Shown here piece by piece: positions 1 to 9,599 of a stretch of 37,158 nt of DNA. The translations under genes and the position numbers were made by a program. This DNA comes from Ruminococcus sp. (GTDB lineage Bacteria; Bacillota; Clostridia; Oscillospirales; Acutalibacteraceae), in the NCBI GenBank assembly GCA_024690465.1, contig JAILPC010000209.1:1-37158 (forward strand). Reading direction: 5' to 3'. The notes under the pieces were generated by a model that was not told the DNA's origin, ran no database searches, and saw nothing but the letters and a program-made list of their open reading frames with translations. Within the stretch, counting starts at the first letter, position 1; the number at the start of each line of letters is the position of its first letter.

Positions 1-677
1 ATCTGTGAGCCCTCACAATATCCGAAAGGCGTAACGTATTTCAGAAACTCCGCCGAATCCGTTATGTTCGCGATAATGCTGAGCAGATACAGCAGAGCCG
101 CTATGCCCAGCCCGATGCCGATGCTTCCTTTTTTCAGAAACGCGGATATGCCGAAGCAAATTCCCGCGATTTCAAGCTGCAGGATACAATAAGCGAGGTG
201 GAGCAGAGTCAACTCTTTCCACAGAACACTTTCACCGACTGCCGCGATTGAAGCAGCCGAAACGACATATACAACAAGATTAAGCGCGATAATCTGAGCA
301 AAAACAGCAATCAGTTTTTCCGTGATAACGCGCGTTCTGCTGATAGGATGTGACAGCAGAAATTCAGATGTCTTTTCCTTTTCTTCTTTGCTGAGAATCC
401 CGACGGCGCACAGCGCGGCAAAAAAGGCGCCGCCCATTCCGAGCACGTTGCCGCATTCAATCGCGTAGTATCCCGTCAGCGAACCGAAATTCAATTGGTC
501 CATTCCGAACGCCGAGGTGAAAGAGCCCATAGACGAGAACATATCGTTGATTTCGTTCATCTGGCTTTTCATTTCGGGATAAAGGAGTATGCAGACCGCG
601 AGCATAAATACGATTACGCCTGTCCAGATAAAGAACGATATTTTGCCGCGTCTCAGTTCGTGTTTTACGATTGTCAT
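1..677 (-). CDS. ABC-2 type transporter permease, partial (C-terminus beyond window edge)
   Basis: Not in ORF track. Reading minus from ATG at 677 gives MTIVKHELRRGKISFFIWTGVIVFMLAVCILLYPEMKSQMNEI... open to the window edge, with several hydrophobic segments. ATGA overlap with the upstream ATPase stop (674-677). Confidence 0.85.
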   Translation of the reverse strand, partial: MTIVKHELRRGKISFFIWTGVIVFMLAVCILLYPEMKSQMNEINDMFSSMGSFTSAFGMDQLNFGSLTGYYAIECGNVLGMGGAFFAALCAVGILSKEEKEKTSEFLLSHPISRTRVITEKLIAVFAQIIALNLVVYVVSAASIAAVGESVLWKELTLLHLAYCILQLEIAGICFGISAFLKKGSIGIGLGIAALLYLLSIIANITDSAEFLKYVTPFGYCEGSQ

Positions 678-1555
678 ATCTCGCTGTCCTCCTTTTCGTA
701 ATAGTGCAGGAAGATTTCCTCCAAATCAGGTTCGGTGATTCTTATGTCGAAAACATTACCCTCGGAGAGCTTCCTGAGCAGGATGTTGATGTCTCCGTTA
801 TATAGGAAGCTTGCCGCGTTTTCACGGGTGTTGATATCCTTGATACCGTCAAGACCGCCGAGGTCAAATTTGCCGTATACCGAAACGCGCTTCGCTCTGC
901 TCTTTGCCAGGTGTTCAACACTGTCGCAGGCGATAATTTCGCCCTCTCTGATAATCGCCGCTTTGGTACAGTTGCGCTGAACCTCAGAGAGCACATGACT
1001 TGAGAGGAAAACCGTCGCGCCGTTTCGGTTGCGCTCTCTGATGATTTCAAAGAACTCGTGCTGCATAAGCGGGTCAAGTCCGCCTGTCGGCTCATCAAGA
1101 ATGAGCAGCTGCGGATTGCTCTGCAAAGCGCAGACAATCGCTACTTTCTTGCGGTTTCCGAACGACAGCTCGTCAACACGTTTTGATGTGTCGAGCTGAA
1201 GCCGTTCGCAGAGCTTTTTCATTTCTTGTGAACAGTCCTTTTTGCGCAAATCGGCAGACAGCTTCAGAATATCCCGCACTCTCATTCCCGAGTAGAACAG
1301 CGCTTCGGACGGAAGATATCCGACATCGCTCAGAATTGCCTTGTTCTCCTTGATGATGTCTTTTCCGAGGACTTCGGCGCTTCCCGATGTGGGCGAGATA
1401 AATCCGAGCAGGGTTCTGATTGTTGTGGATTTTCCGGCGCCGTTCGGCCCGATAAAGCCGAAGCACTCGCCCTGCTCAACGGTTAAGTCCAGGTCGATTA
1501 TTCCTCTGTTTTTGTTGTAATATTTTGTCAGTTTTGTTGTTTTAATTGCTTTCAT
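674..1555 (-). CDS. ABC transporter ATP-binding protein
   Basis: Walker A GPNGAGKST, signature-like LSFGNRKK, Walker B LLILDEPTGGLDP, switch His SSHVLSE. Confidence 0.96.
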   Translation of the reverse strand: MKAIKTTKLTKYYNKNRGIIDLDLTVEQGECFGFIGPNGAGKSTTIRTLLGFISPTSGSAEVLGKDIIKENKAILSDVGYLPSEALFYSGMRVRDILKLSADLRKKDCSQEMKKLCERLQLDTSKRVDELSFGNRKKVAIVCALQSNPQLLILDEPTGGLDPLMQHEFFEIIRERNRNGATVFLSSHVLSEVQRNCTKAAIIREGEIIACDSVEHLAKSRAKRVSVYGKFDLGGLDGIKDINTRENAASFLYNGDINILLRKLSEGNVFDIRITEPDLEEIFLHYYEKEDSEI

Positions 1556-1562
1556 AACGCAC

Positions 1563-2051
1563 CTATTTCAACTTTTCACAAAACGCGGCGACCGCCTTTT
1601 CGTTATCTTCGCTTGGCTTTTCCTTCGGGTCAATAAGAATCGTTGTCGCTTTGTAATCGGCAATCCCGAGCAGGTTCTTAAGACCGGCAAATGCCTTTTC
1701 CGCGCCGTTGCCTGCCTGACAGGCATACGCGGAAACTGTTTTGTCTTTAAGCGCTTCTTTATTGTCCTCAACAAAAGTGCGCAGAGGCGGAGCTATGCGG
1801 CTCGCCCAGACAGGGAATCCGATAATTACCTGCTCATAGTTCTCCGCGCTGAATGTGTACGGATTGAGCTTCGGCTTTTCGGACATTATCGCGCTCTTTC
1901 CGCCCCAAAGAAATTTCCTGATTCCTTTGCTCGGGTATGTCTTGACGGGTGTGATTTCAATCAAATCAACATCCCCGAGTTTCTTTCTGATTTTGTCGGC
2001 GATAAATTCCGTATTGCCGCACATTGAATAATATACAATCGCAGTTTTCAT
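1563..2051 (-). CDS. Flavodoxin family protein
   Basis: N-terminal FMN-phosphate loop AIVYYSMCGNTEFIA and IIGFPVWASRIAPPLRTF; about 162 aa. Confidence 0.88.
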   Translation of the reverse strand: MKTAIVYYSMCGNTEFIADKIRKKLGDVDLIEITPVKTYPSKGIRKFLWGGKSAIMSEKPKLNPYTFSAENYEQVIIGFPVWASRIAPPLRTFVEDNKEALKDKTVSAYACQAGNGAEKAFAGLKNLLGIADYKATTILIDPKEKPSEDNEKAVAAFCEKLK

Positions 2052-2075
2052 AATTACCTCTCTTTTTTCTGAATT

Positions 2076-2828
2076 TTATCCTATAATCGCGACGTTTCCG
2101 TTCAGCGCGATTCTGATTATACCGATTACGACCAGGTGCGCGGGATAGTAAATGTAGAATAGCCACTTCATGCCTTTCCATTTTCCCCGTTCGCCGTTGT
2201 ACCGGAACAAAAACGGAATCGAAATAAATGTAAACATCTGCAATATTCCGTATATCTTGTCCAGCGTAAAAAAGAACACTGCCGCGTAAACCGCTGTCCA
2301 GAGTACGATATCGATTGCCTGGAGTTTGAAGTTTCCTCTGTGCTGATAGATGAAGAACGGAGTTATAACGGCTATTGATGACCAGTCGGACGGCAGGGCA
2401 AGCGCGCACGCACCGAATATAATGACGTACTTCCAGACTGTCGGAATTTTCTCCATCCGTGTTGTGAAGATTACAACCGCCGCCAGAAACAGCGACCACA
2501 TAACGCTTGTGCGGTTGAGCAAACCGTATGACAAATCAAAGAACGGGATACCGAAGGCGAAGTCGTACGCAAAGTGCGAAATTATCGCGAACCCGAACAG
2601 CCTTGTCAGATATTTGCGTTTGTCGTGAGTGTAAAAACACCCCTCGGCAATAAAGAACCACATTATCGGAGCGGTAAGTCTGCCTATGATGTGCAGGGCG
2701 AACACCCACCAGACCTGCTGATACCCGGGGAAGAACGCCCACGTAAGATGGTCGATTGTCATAGCGATAATCGCAATCAGTTTCAGTTGATTTCCGTTAA
2801 AATGTTTTTTCAGTGTTTTGCTTTTCAT
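2076..2828 (-). CDS. TraX family membrane protein
   Basis: LKLIAIIAMTIDHLTWAFFP...HIIGRLTAPIMWFFIAEGCFYTHDKRKYLTRLFGFAIISHFAYDF matches the TraX family pattern; polytopic. Confidence 0.88.
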   Translation of the reverse strand: MKSKTLKKHFNGNQLKLIAIIAMTIDHLTWAFFPGYQQVWWVFALHIIGRLTAPIMWFFIAEGCFYTHDKRKYLTRLFGFAIISHFAYDFAFGIPFFDLSYGLLNRTSVMWSLFLAAVVIFTTRMEKIPTVWKYVIIFGACALALPSDWSSIAVITPFFIYQHRGNFKLQAIDIVLWTAVYAAVFFFTLDKIYGILQMFTFISIPFLFRYNGERGKWKGMKWLFYIYYPAHLVVIGIIRIALNGNVAIIG

Positions 2829-2843
2829 ATCCGTTTTCTCTTG

Positions 2844-3293
2844 TTACCTCTTTTTGTACGCAATCAATTCAGGCTCACTGCCGTCTACGCTGTAGCTGCA
2901 AACAAGAATAAAATTTGTGTCGGCGACAACACCGTAGCAGATACCCAAATCGGCGAATTCAATCTGAGTGCCGAGATAGATATTTTTGTCGTTGAGCAGC
3001 TTTATATAATCGCCGCTCGGCAAGGGGTAGGGGAGGTTTACATATTTCCCCGACAGCTCACAAAGTTCTGCCGCATCGGGGATATCGTTTGCCCTGAGCA
3101 GGTTGTTGATTTCGCCTAATAACTCCTGTTTGAACTCGCTGTATTTTTCTTTACCGCCGAACCTTATGTATTCAGCCGCCACACATCGTCCGCCGAAAGG
3201 ACTGCCGTTTGTTACAGCGCAGCCTTTGCACTCGTCTTTTGTCGGACACTTTGCGCAGTCCGCGCCGCAGATAGAGTTGTTATTCATTTTCAA
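2844..3293 (-). CDS. DUF3795-like cysteine-rich small protein
   Basis: CGADCAKCPTKDECKGCAVTNGSPFGGRCVAAEY Cys pattern typical of DUF3795 proteins. Confidence 0.75.
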   Translation of the reverse strand: MKMNNNSICGADCAKCPTKDECKGCAVTNGSPFGGRCVAAEYIRFGGKEKYSEFKQELLGEINNLLRANDIPDAAELCELSGKYVNLPYPLPSGDYIKLLNDKNIYLGTQIEFADLGICYGVVADTNFILVCSYSVDGSEPELIAYKKR

Positions 3294-3471
3294 ATGTTCC
3301 TTTCAGAAGGTATATTCCAAGCACCGTGTTGAAGACAACCGCCGAGAATGTACTGAACCTCTCAAAAAGTCCGAACACCGCTTTGGACATAGCGCCCGTG
3401 CCTATTGCGCCGATCATCATCGAGGCGAAACACACAATCGCCCATACCGCGAGCGAGGTTATATACCGCCC
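3286..3471 (-). pseudogene. C-terminal remnant of a polytopic membrane protein (possibly DUF998-like)
   Basis: Manual minus-strand reading: GRYITSLAVWAIVCFASMMIGAIGTGAMSKAVFGLFERFSTFSAVVFNTVLGIYLLKGTFENE*. In-frame TAA immediately upstream (3472-3474), so no N-terminal part. Stop codon overlaps the DUF3795 start. Confidence 0.5.
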
Positions 3472-3537
3472 TTAACAGCATTAATCTTTTCTTATCATTC
3501 TGTTTAGGTGTTAATGTATTGATTTCAGCTTCCGTAT

Positions 3538-4215
3538 TTATTTCTGCTGCTTAATCGCGTAAAATCCGCTCTGCATATATGAGTGCCAGAACAGTTCATA
3601 GGAGCTGAATCCTGTTTTTTTAAGTAGTTCAAAGTGCTCTTTTATAGTGATCGGGAAAAACTCTCTGTTATATCTCGCGGAGTGGTTTTTCACTTCCTCG
3701 GGAGTTCTTCCCGCTTTGAGTTCAAAGCGTTCCAAACGCTTCAGCATAATTTCTTTCCCGACTTCAGAGTTAGGAGCGGTGTTTTCAAAAAAGATAAACA
3801 GTCCGTTTGGTTTGAGCGATTTATAGCAATTTCTTACCGCGGTTTCTCTTGTCGTTTTGTCAAAATAGTGGTGCGACTGAATTGCCGTAACCACATCGAA
3901 TTTGTTTTCGAAAGTCAGGTTCTCCGAGCCCTCGCAAATATATTCGCAAGGGTAATATCCAAGCTTTTTCTTGGCGTCCGCGAGCATTTTCTCGGACGGG
4001 TCGCAAAGCACCATTTTGGAAATGTTCGGCGTATTTTTGGCGATTAACCCGAGTGTACCCGTACCGCACCCGGTGTCAAGAAGTGAAATCTCCTTGCTGC
4101 CGAAATATGTTCTGATCAGGCCGAAAATCTGTTCATATATCTCATCGTAAAACGGAATAACTTTGCGGACATTCCCGTCATATTGATTAACATTAAAAGC
4201 GGATTTGTTATCCAT
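3538..4215 (-). CDS. Class I SAM-dependent methyltransferase
   Basis: Motif I LLDTGCGTGTLGLIA, LCDPSEKMLADAKKK, later FDVVTAIQSHHYF. Confidence 0.93.
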   Translation of the reverse strand: MDNKSAFNVNQYDGNVRKVIPFYDEIYEQIFGLIRTYFGSKEISLLDTGCGTGTLGLIAKNTPNISKMVLCDPSEKMLADAKKKLGYYPCEYICEGSENLTFENKFDVVTAIQSHHYFDKTTRETAVRNCYKSLKPNGLFIFFENTAPNSEVGKEIMLKRLERFELKAGRTPEEVKNHSARYNREFFPITIKEHFELLKKTGFSSYELFWHSYMQSGFYAIKQQK

Positions 4216-4286
4216 AGTTTCCTCCTTTACGCTTTTGATGTTTTAACTCTCATTTTTGTTTATAGATTATCGGAAGAACTTTTTCT

Positions 4287-4373
4287 TCAATAAACTCGAT
4301 GGCTGTGTTTTTCAGAATTGGCGTATATAACATTTCCGCGAGCGATATAATTTTGTATTTCTTCCTTTGCCAT
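4287..4373 (-). other. Short ORF (28 codons) between TetR and methyltransferase; small peptide or frameshifted remnant
   Basis: ATG at 4373 with AGGAG upstream: MAKEEIQNYIARGNVIYANSEKHSHRVY*. A second frame continues as MLYTPILKNTAIEFIEEKVLPIIYKQK*. Confidence 0.35.
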
Positions 4374-4387
4374 TGTTTTTCTCCTGC

Positions 4388-5011
4388 TTATTTCTTAACC
4401 AATTCTTTGAAGATTGCGTCCTTGTCAAAACTGCCGTCTGTAAAGCCGGGGATTTCCTTATAAGCTTTGCAAAGGCTAAGACTGAATCGGGTAAAAATCG
4501 AGCTGATTTCTTCGTCGGTATAGGGACATTCACCCGTAACAATCAGCGTCGTGAAACTGTACGACACAAGCCACAAATCACGGAAATACAGGTCGGCAGT
4601 TACGGCGTCCATATTGTATTTCTTCATCACTGAGTCACGCACGAGCTCCTGCGAGAGCTTCAAGGCTTCCATAGCGCCTCCCGTTGAGCCGTCGGGCTTT
4701 TTAAGGTAAAGTATTTTATACAGCTCAGGTTCTTCCTTGGCAAAGCGCAGATATTGCCTGCCCACTCCAAGGTTGGATATGGGGGCTTTAAGTCCATGCT
4801 GAATATATTCGCGATACAATTCTTTGGCGTAGGCGCGGACCTCGCTTTTGAGCTGTTCCATTGTGTCAAAGTATGTGAAGATAGGTCTTGTCGAAACTCC
4901 GAGCTTTGAGGCGAGTTCTCTCGCGGTCAGCGCGTCGATGCCTTTTTCGCGCGTAATCTCCACAGCGGCATTTACGATTTCTTCCTTTTGAAACTTTACT
5001 TTCGGAGGCAT
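4388..5011 (-). CDS. TetR/AcrR family transcriptional regulator
   Basis: N-terminal HTH: EEIVNAAVEITREKGIDALTARELASKLGVSTRPIFTYFDTMEQL. Start refined to ATG at 5011 (MPPKVKF), preceded by GAAAGGAAAAG. Confidence 0.92.
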   Translation of the reverse strand: MPPKVKFQKEEIVNAAVEITREKGIDALTARELASKLGVSTRPIFTYFDTMEQLKSEVRAYAKELYREYIQHGLKAPISNLGVGRQYLRFAKEEPELYKILYLKKPDGSTGGAMEALKLSQELVRDSVMKKYNMDAVTADLYFRDLWLVSYSFTTLIVTGECPYTDEEISSIFTRFSLSLCKAYKEIPGFTDGSFDKDAIFKELVKK

Positions 5012-5182
5012 TTTTTCTTTTCCTTTCAAACGTTATGCAACACTTGTTATGTAACTAATGTTATCATAATCCTTATATTTTCAATTGTCAATAGTTTTTT
5101 GCGTTTTTTTATTGCGTTTTGTCAGGGTTGTGTGCTAAAATAAATATATAAGCGCTGCTGAGAAAAAAAGGAGTGTTCCGAT

Positions 5183-6826
5183 ATGAAATCGACAATCGTA
5201 ATAGGTCACAAAAATCCCGATACCGACTCAATTTGTTCGGCTATCTGTTATGCTGATTTAAAACACAGAATAACAGGAGAGGAGTTTATCCCGTGCCGCG
5301 CGGGTGAAATCAACAGCGAAACTGAATTTGTGCTCAACCATTTCGGTGTTGAAGTTCCCAAGCTTATTGAGTCGCTTGAACCGACCATTTCCGATGTGAA
5401 TTTTCGCAAAATAGACGGAATATCCTCTCGGATTTCATTGAAGCGCGCGTGGGAGCATATGCGCGACAATAATATTCAGACCGTGCCGATATTAACGGAA
5501 CAAGGCAAAATAAAAGGTATTCTCACCCACGGCGACCAGGCTCGTTTCTATATGGAGGATCAGGACGCGAGCGCGCTGTCAAAAGCGAGAACTCCCTACA
5601 GCAACATAGCCGACACTCTCCAGGGCGAGGTTGTAGTCGGAGATCCCGACGAGTGTTTTACAAAGGGCAAGGTTGTTGTCGCGGCAGCTAATCCCGATAT
5701 AATGGAGGACTATATCGACGAGCATGATATGGTTTTGCTGGGCAACCGTTACGAGTCCCAGCTTTGCGCTATCGAGATGAACGCGGGCTGTATCGTAATC
5801 GGCCTCGGCGCGAAGGTTTCAAAGACGATTAAAAAAATTGCCAAAGAAGCGGGCTGTACCATAATTGTTTCTCCGCTTGATACATACACCTGCGCCAAGC
5901 TGATAAACCAGGCTGTGCCCGTAGGACACATAATGCGCAAAAACAACATTGTTTCGTTCAATCAGCATGATCTCATAACCGACGTGAAAACAGCGGTTTC
6001 AAAACACAGGATTCGTTATTTCCCGATTCTTGACGACGAAAACCGCTACCTCGGCATGATTTCACAGCGTAATTTTTTGAATATTGAACGTCAGAAGGTT
6101 ATTCTCGTGGACCACAACGAAAAAGGTCAGGCGATTGACGGCATCCGAAGCAGTGAGGTTGTCGAGGTAATCGACCACCACAGAATTGACTCAATCGAAA
6201 CGATGAACCCGATTTATTTCAGGAATCAGCCGCTCGGATGCACCTCGACTATAATAGCGATGATGTACAGCGAGAACAACCAGTCGATCTCGCCGAAGAT
6301 TGCGGGACTTCTGTGCTCGGCGATATTATCAGATACGCTCATGTTCCGCTCTCCGACCTGCACTCCCGTGGACGAGAGCACGGCGAGATTCCTCGCTCAG
6401 ATAGCGGGCATTGATATCGAAAATTATTCGACGGCTATGTTCAACGCGGGTTCCAAGCTCGGCAAAAAGACACCCGATGAGATTTTCCATATTGACTGCA
6501 AGCAGTTCAAGACAGAAGGCGTGTCTTTGGTAGTTTCTCAGGTTACAAGCGTGAGCGGAAAAGAACTCGAAAAAGTTAAGGTGAAAATGCTTCCGTATAT
6601 GGAGAACCTCCTGCCTAATTCGGGTATGGATATGCTGTTTATGATGCTTACCAATATTATTGGGGAAAGCACGGAGCTGCTGTTTGTCGGCACAAACGCC
6701 GCGAGCGTTGTCAGGACCGCTTTTGATGTTGAGCCCGAAACTTCCTGTGTGACGCTCAATGGTGTTGTCAGCCGAAAGAAACAGGTGCTCAGTCCGCTGA
6801 TAAACGCTATAGAAACACTGCAATAA
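5183..6826 (+). CDS. ppaC: Manganese-dependent inorganic pyrophosphatase (family II DHH/DHHA2 with CBS and DRTGG insert)
   Basis: GHKNPDTDSICSAICYA (DHH motif), two CBS-like segments, DHNEKGQA, EVIDHHRID, LCSAILSDTLMFRSPT. Confidence 0.94.
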   Translation: MKSTIVIGHKNPDTDSICSAICYADLKHRITGEEFIPCRAGEINSETEFVLNHFGVEVPKLIESLEPTISDVNFRKIDGISSRISLKRAWEHMRDNNIQTVPILTEQGKIKGILTHGDQARFYMEDQDASALSKARTPYSNIADTLQGEVVVGDPDECFTKGKVVVAAANPDIMEDYIDEHDMVLLGNRYESQLCAIEMNAGCIVIGLGAKVSKTIKKIAKEAGCTIIVSPLDTYTCAKLINQAVPVGHIMRKNNIVSFNQHDLITDVKTAVSKHRIRYFPILDDENRYLGMISQRNFLNIERQKVILVDHNEKGQAIDGIRSSEVVEVIDHHRIDSIETMNPIYFRNQPLGCTSTIIAMMYSENNQSISPKIAGLLCSAILSDTLMFRSPTCTPVDESTARFLAQIAGIDIENYSTAMFNAGSKLGKKTPDEIFHIDCKQFKTEGVSLVVSQVTSVSGKELEKVKVKMLPYMENLLPNSGMDMLFMMLTNIIGESTELLFVGTNAASVVRTAFDVEPETSCVTLNGVVSRKKQVLSPLINAIETLQ

Positions 6827-6907
6827 TTGTCAATTGACAAGTGATTTTTATAGTGATAAAATGATTATAAGGATTTTCCGAAAATTTTGCAGAAGGGATT
6901 TGTGAAA

Positions 6908-8083
6908 ATGAAAAAAGTTATATCATTAGTATTGGCGCTTATGCTTATGGTTTCAATCTTTGCGGTTATTCCCGTAACGGCAAGCGCGACTACAACAAAC
7001 TATTCGCTTGAAATCGGCAAGAGCTACACAAAGACTGTCGAGAATCCGGGTACTATGTCGTATTTGCTCAATGGCGCGACCTACCACGACTATACTTTCA
7101 CAATGAGCAAGTCCGCCAATGTTACCGTTTCGGTAGCTTCAAGCTCAAGCGCAATCAGATGGCAGGTCAAAGGCTCAACCTACGGTTCGAGTTATTCGAC
7201 TCAGTCGGGCGCGGGCAGCGCGACCTACTACCTTGCCAAGGGCAAAGCCTTTACTATAAGCGTTTACGCTTACGGCGCGAGCGAAAAAGCGAAGTACACA
7301 CTCAAGACAGCGTACGCGGCTCCCGATAAAATCAAGCTTTCAAAAAAATCAGGCAAGTTCAGCTCGGGAAAAAAGACAATTGTGCTGACCTACACGGGCA
7401 CGGGAGATTATACAATGGATAATCTCACGATTTCAAACAGAAATAAAAAGGTTGCCGAAGTAACATCAAAGACATTCGTTCAGGGCAACAAGTGCAATGT
7501 CGATATCAACCCTGTCCGTATGGGCAAAACCGTAATCACCTTTAAGCTCAAGGGCAGCAACACCGTTAAATATACAGTTTATGTCACCAAGGGCTACTGG
7601 TTTATCGCTAAGGGCAGCAAGGAAAAGGCTCCAAAGCCTTTGGGAGTTTCAAAGCCCAAATGGAAATCCTCGAGCAAAAAGGTTGCTACAATCAACAAAA
7701 AGACAGGCAAAATAAAAGCCAAAAAGGGCGGCAGAGTTACTTTTACCGCCAAGAAGGGCAAGGTTTCCTATAAGCTTTCTACCGTAGTTACAGATTATGT
7801 CAAGCTCGGACGAAAGACCTACAGGGAAGTAAAGAACGTTGTAAATAATCCCGAGAAGCTCAAGGTTTATAACGTATACCGCGGATATTCAAAGCAGATT
7901 TACTCAGGGCTCAAGGTTCCCGTTGTATTGCTCGACTACGGCAGCACAAATGAGAACGGCGCTATGGTAAGAAGCAAGCTTCTCGCGTACTATGACGATG
8001 TTCACGAGCCTCGCTATGCAAGCGGCTGGAACGAGAACAACATTATCGGCAAGAAGAGAATGTCGGTAAGCTCAATCAAATAA
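6908..8083 (+). CDS. Secreted protein with bacterial Ig-like (BIG2-like) region
   Basis: Signal peptide MKKVISLVLALMLMVSIFAVIPVTASA; repeated KLSKKSGKFSSGKKT / WKSSSKKVATINKKTGKIKAKKGGRVTFTAK. Start refined from 6887 to ATG 6908 with upstream AGAAGGG. Confidence 0.8.
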   Translation: MKKVISLVLALMLMVSIFAVIPVTASATTTNYSLEIGKSYTKTVENPGTMSYLLNGATYHDYTFTMSKSANVTVSVASSSSAIRWQVKGSTYGSSYSTQSGAGSATYYLAKGKAFTISVYAYGASEKAKYTLKTAYAAPDKIKLSKKSGKFSSGKKTIVLTYTGTGDYTMDNLTISNRNKKVAEVTSKTFVQGNKCNVDINPVRMGKTVITFKLKGSNTVKYTVYVTKGYWFIAKGSKEKAPKPLGVSKPKWKSSSKKVATINKKTGKIKAKKGGRVTFTAKKGKVSYKLSTVVTDYVKLGRKTYREVKNVVNNPEKLKVYNVYRGYSKQIYSGLKVPVVLLDYGSTNENGAMVRSKLLAYYDDVHEPRYASGWNENNIIGKKRMSVSSIK

Positions 8084-8089
8084 TCCCGT

Positions 8090-8122
8090 AAAGCCGCAGT
8101 GTGTTTCTGCGGCTTTATGTTT
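8090..8122 (+). terminator. Rho-independent terminator
   Basis: AAAGCCGCAG-TGTGTTT-CTGCGGCTTTATGTTTT. Confidence 0.75.
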
Positions 8123-8226
8123 TATACAGGAACGGTTATGCTGTGCGATTTTTTTCAAAAACAAGTACGGTTTTTCTTTTCAGAAACGTCTGTATTTATA
8201 GAGAATCGTTTAAAAGGAGTTTTGAA

Positions 8227-9540
8227 ATGAAAAAATATATTTCAATAATTTTTATCGCGATACTTTTGATGGTGACCGTTTCCTGCGGTGAGAATTCAGC
8301 GAAGAAACAGCCGACTTCTGCCGCGACAACTTCGACAGAGACGTCAGCCGAGTCATCATCAACAGAGAAAAATACTGACAAAACCGAAAATACCTCAAAG
8401 ACGCGGCCGACATCCGCCGCGTCAGCTTCGACGGCTGCTTCAGAGGAGACCGTCGCTTCAACCGCGCCGAATAAATCCGAACCCAAGTCAAAAGATACAG
8501 AGAAGATTGATTATTCATACAAAAGCAAGTATGCCAAAATACGTTGTCCCGAGGTACCGTATTACGGGTTTATCGAACCACTCGAAACTCTGATGTACAA
8601 AAAATATGATCGCGCTGTTAAGCATAACGATACCACAAAATATAAAGGAGATATAGGTTACCGCGATTATAAAAACGGAGTGGAGATTGTCTTGGCTCCC
8701 GATTCGGGCAAGATTCCCGAAAAAATAGACGGAAAGCCCGTTATCAGGCTTGGCGGGTATCTGGATTGTTCCCCTGAAAGCGAAAGCGTTGATACATACT
8801 TCACCAGCTTTGACGATGGTGAAGGTATCGGTAATGTCGAAAAGATTACCATACCTTCGGGAGTAAAGGAGATTGTTTTCGATACATTTGAGTCGCTTAG
8901 AGACCTCGAAAAAATAAACGTTAGCCCGAATAATCCCTACTACTCATCAGTTGACGGAATACTTTACAATAAAGAAAAAACCGTGCTTTTGTTTATCCCG
9001 CTCAATCATTCGGGCAATACGATAAATATTCCCAAAACTGTTAACACAGCCTATTCTCTGTTTTCAAACAATACCGTTACGGTTAATGTTCCCGCCTCGG
9101 TGAATAAGCTTTCCTCGGCTTTGAACGTCAGAGGAGAATACACAAACAGCGTTTATAATCTCGAGGAGCTGTCAATAGATTCGTGTCTGGAAGAAGTAAA
9201 CGTTGACGATGCAAACAAGTCTTTTTCAAGTTTAAACGGCGTATTGTATAATAAAAGCAAAACCAGGCTGTTTGTTTATCCGCGAAACCGTAGTGAAAAA
9301 GTTTTAAAAATTCCTGACAGCGTTAAAACAATAGATTGCATCTATCTCGATTTTTACGATAACCTAAAGGAAATCGATTTCGGTAAAAAAATCAAGAAAA
9401 TCGGTTTCTGTTCGGAGCCCGCTATGGCGGGATATGACAACAAACTGACAGTAAAGGGCTACAAAAATTCCCCTGTCCGCAAATGGATAAAATCTCTTGG
9501 CTGCTGGGATGATAATGTGAAATTTATTGCTCTTGATTAG
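8227..9540 (+). CDS. Lipoprotein with BspA-type leucine-rich-repeat segments
   Basis: Lipobox MVTVSC after the signal peptide; Ser/Thr-rich linker; repeats VSPNNPYYSSVDGILYNKEKTVLLFIP / DDANKSFSSLNGVLYNKSKTRLFVYP. Start refined to ATG 8227. Confidence 0.82.
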   Translation: MKKYISIIFIAILLMVTVSCGENSAKKQPTSAATTSTETSAESSSTEKNTDKTENTSKTRPTSAASASTAASEETVASTAPNKSEPKSKDTEKIDYSYKSKYAKIRCPEVPYYGFIEPLETLMYKKYDRAVKHNDTTKYKGDIGYRDYKNGVEIVLAPDSGKIPEKIDGKPVIRLGGYLDCSPESESVDTYFTSFDDGEGIGNVEKITIPSGVKEIVFDTFESLRDLEKINVSPNNPYYSSVDGILYNKEKTVLLFIPLNHSGNTINIPKTVNTAYSLFSNNTVTVNVPASVNKLSSALNVRGEYTNSVYNLEELSIDSCLEEVNVDDANKSFSSLNGVLYNKSKTRLFVYPRNRSEKVLKIPDSVKTIDCIYLDFYDNLKEIDFGKKIKKIGFCSEPAMAGYDNKLTVKGYKNSPVRKWIKSLGCWDDNVKFIALD

Positions 9541-9553
9541 TATATTCTGATAG

Positions 9554-9590
9554 AAAAATGTGGGTGTCGCATTAAGCTCGACACCCACAT
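9554..9590 (-). terminator. Terminator for the minus-strand Mur ligase gene
   Basis: Perfect 12-bp stem ATGTGGGTGTCG/CGACACCCACAT, followed on the minus strand by TTTTTC. Confidence 0.75.
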
Positions 9591-9599
9591 AAATATTAA

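Noticed and set aside
742-1137. Overlapping ORFs opposite or in alternative frames of the ABC ATPase gene (for example 735-980 +, 742-1137 -, 1173-1466 -)
   Set aside because: Fully inside a well-supported ATPase gene; low-complexity translations with no family resemblance.
6329-6823. 164-aa ORF antisense to the pyrophosphatase gene
   Set aside because: Shadow ORF of a strongly conserved coding sequence.
8196-8593. Ser/Val- and Arg/Gln-rich ORFs over the lipoprotein linker
   Set aside because: Out-of-frame translations of a Ser/Thr/Ala/Lys-rich linker.
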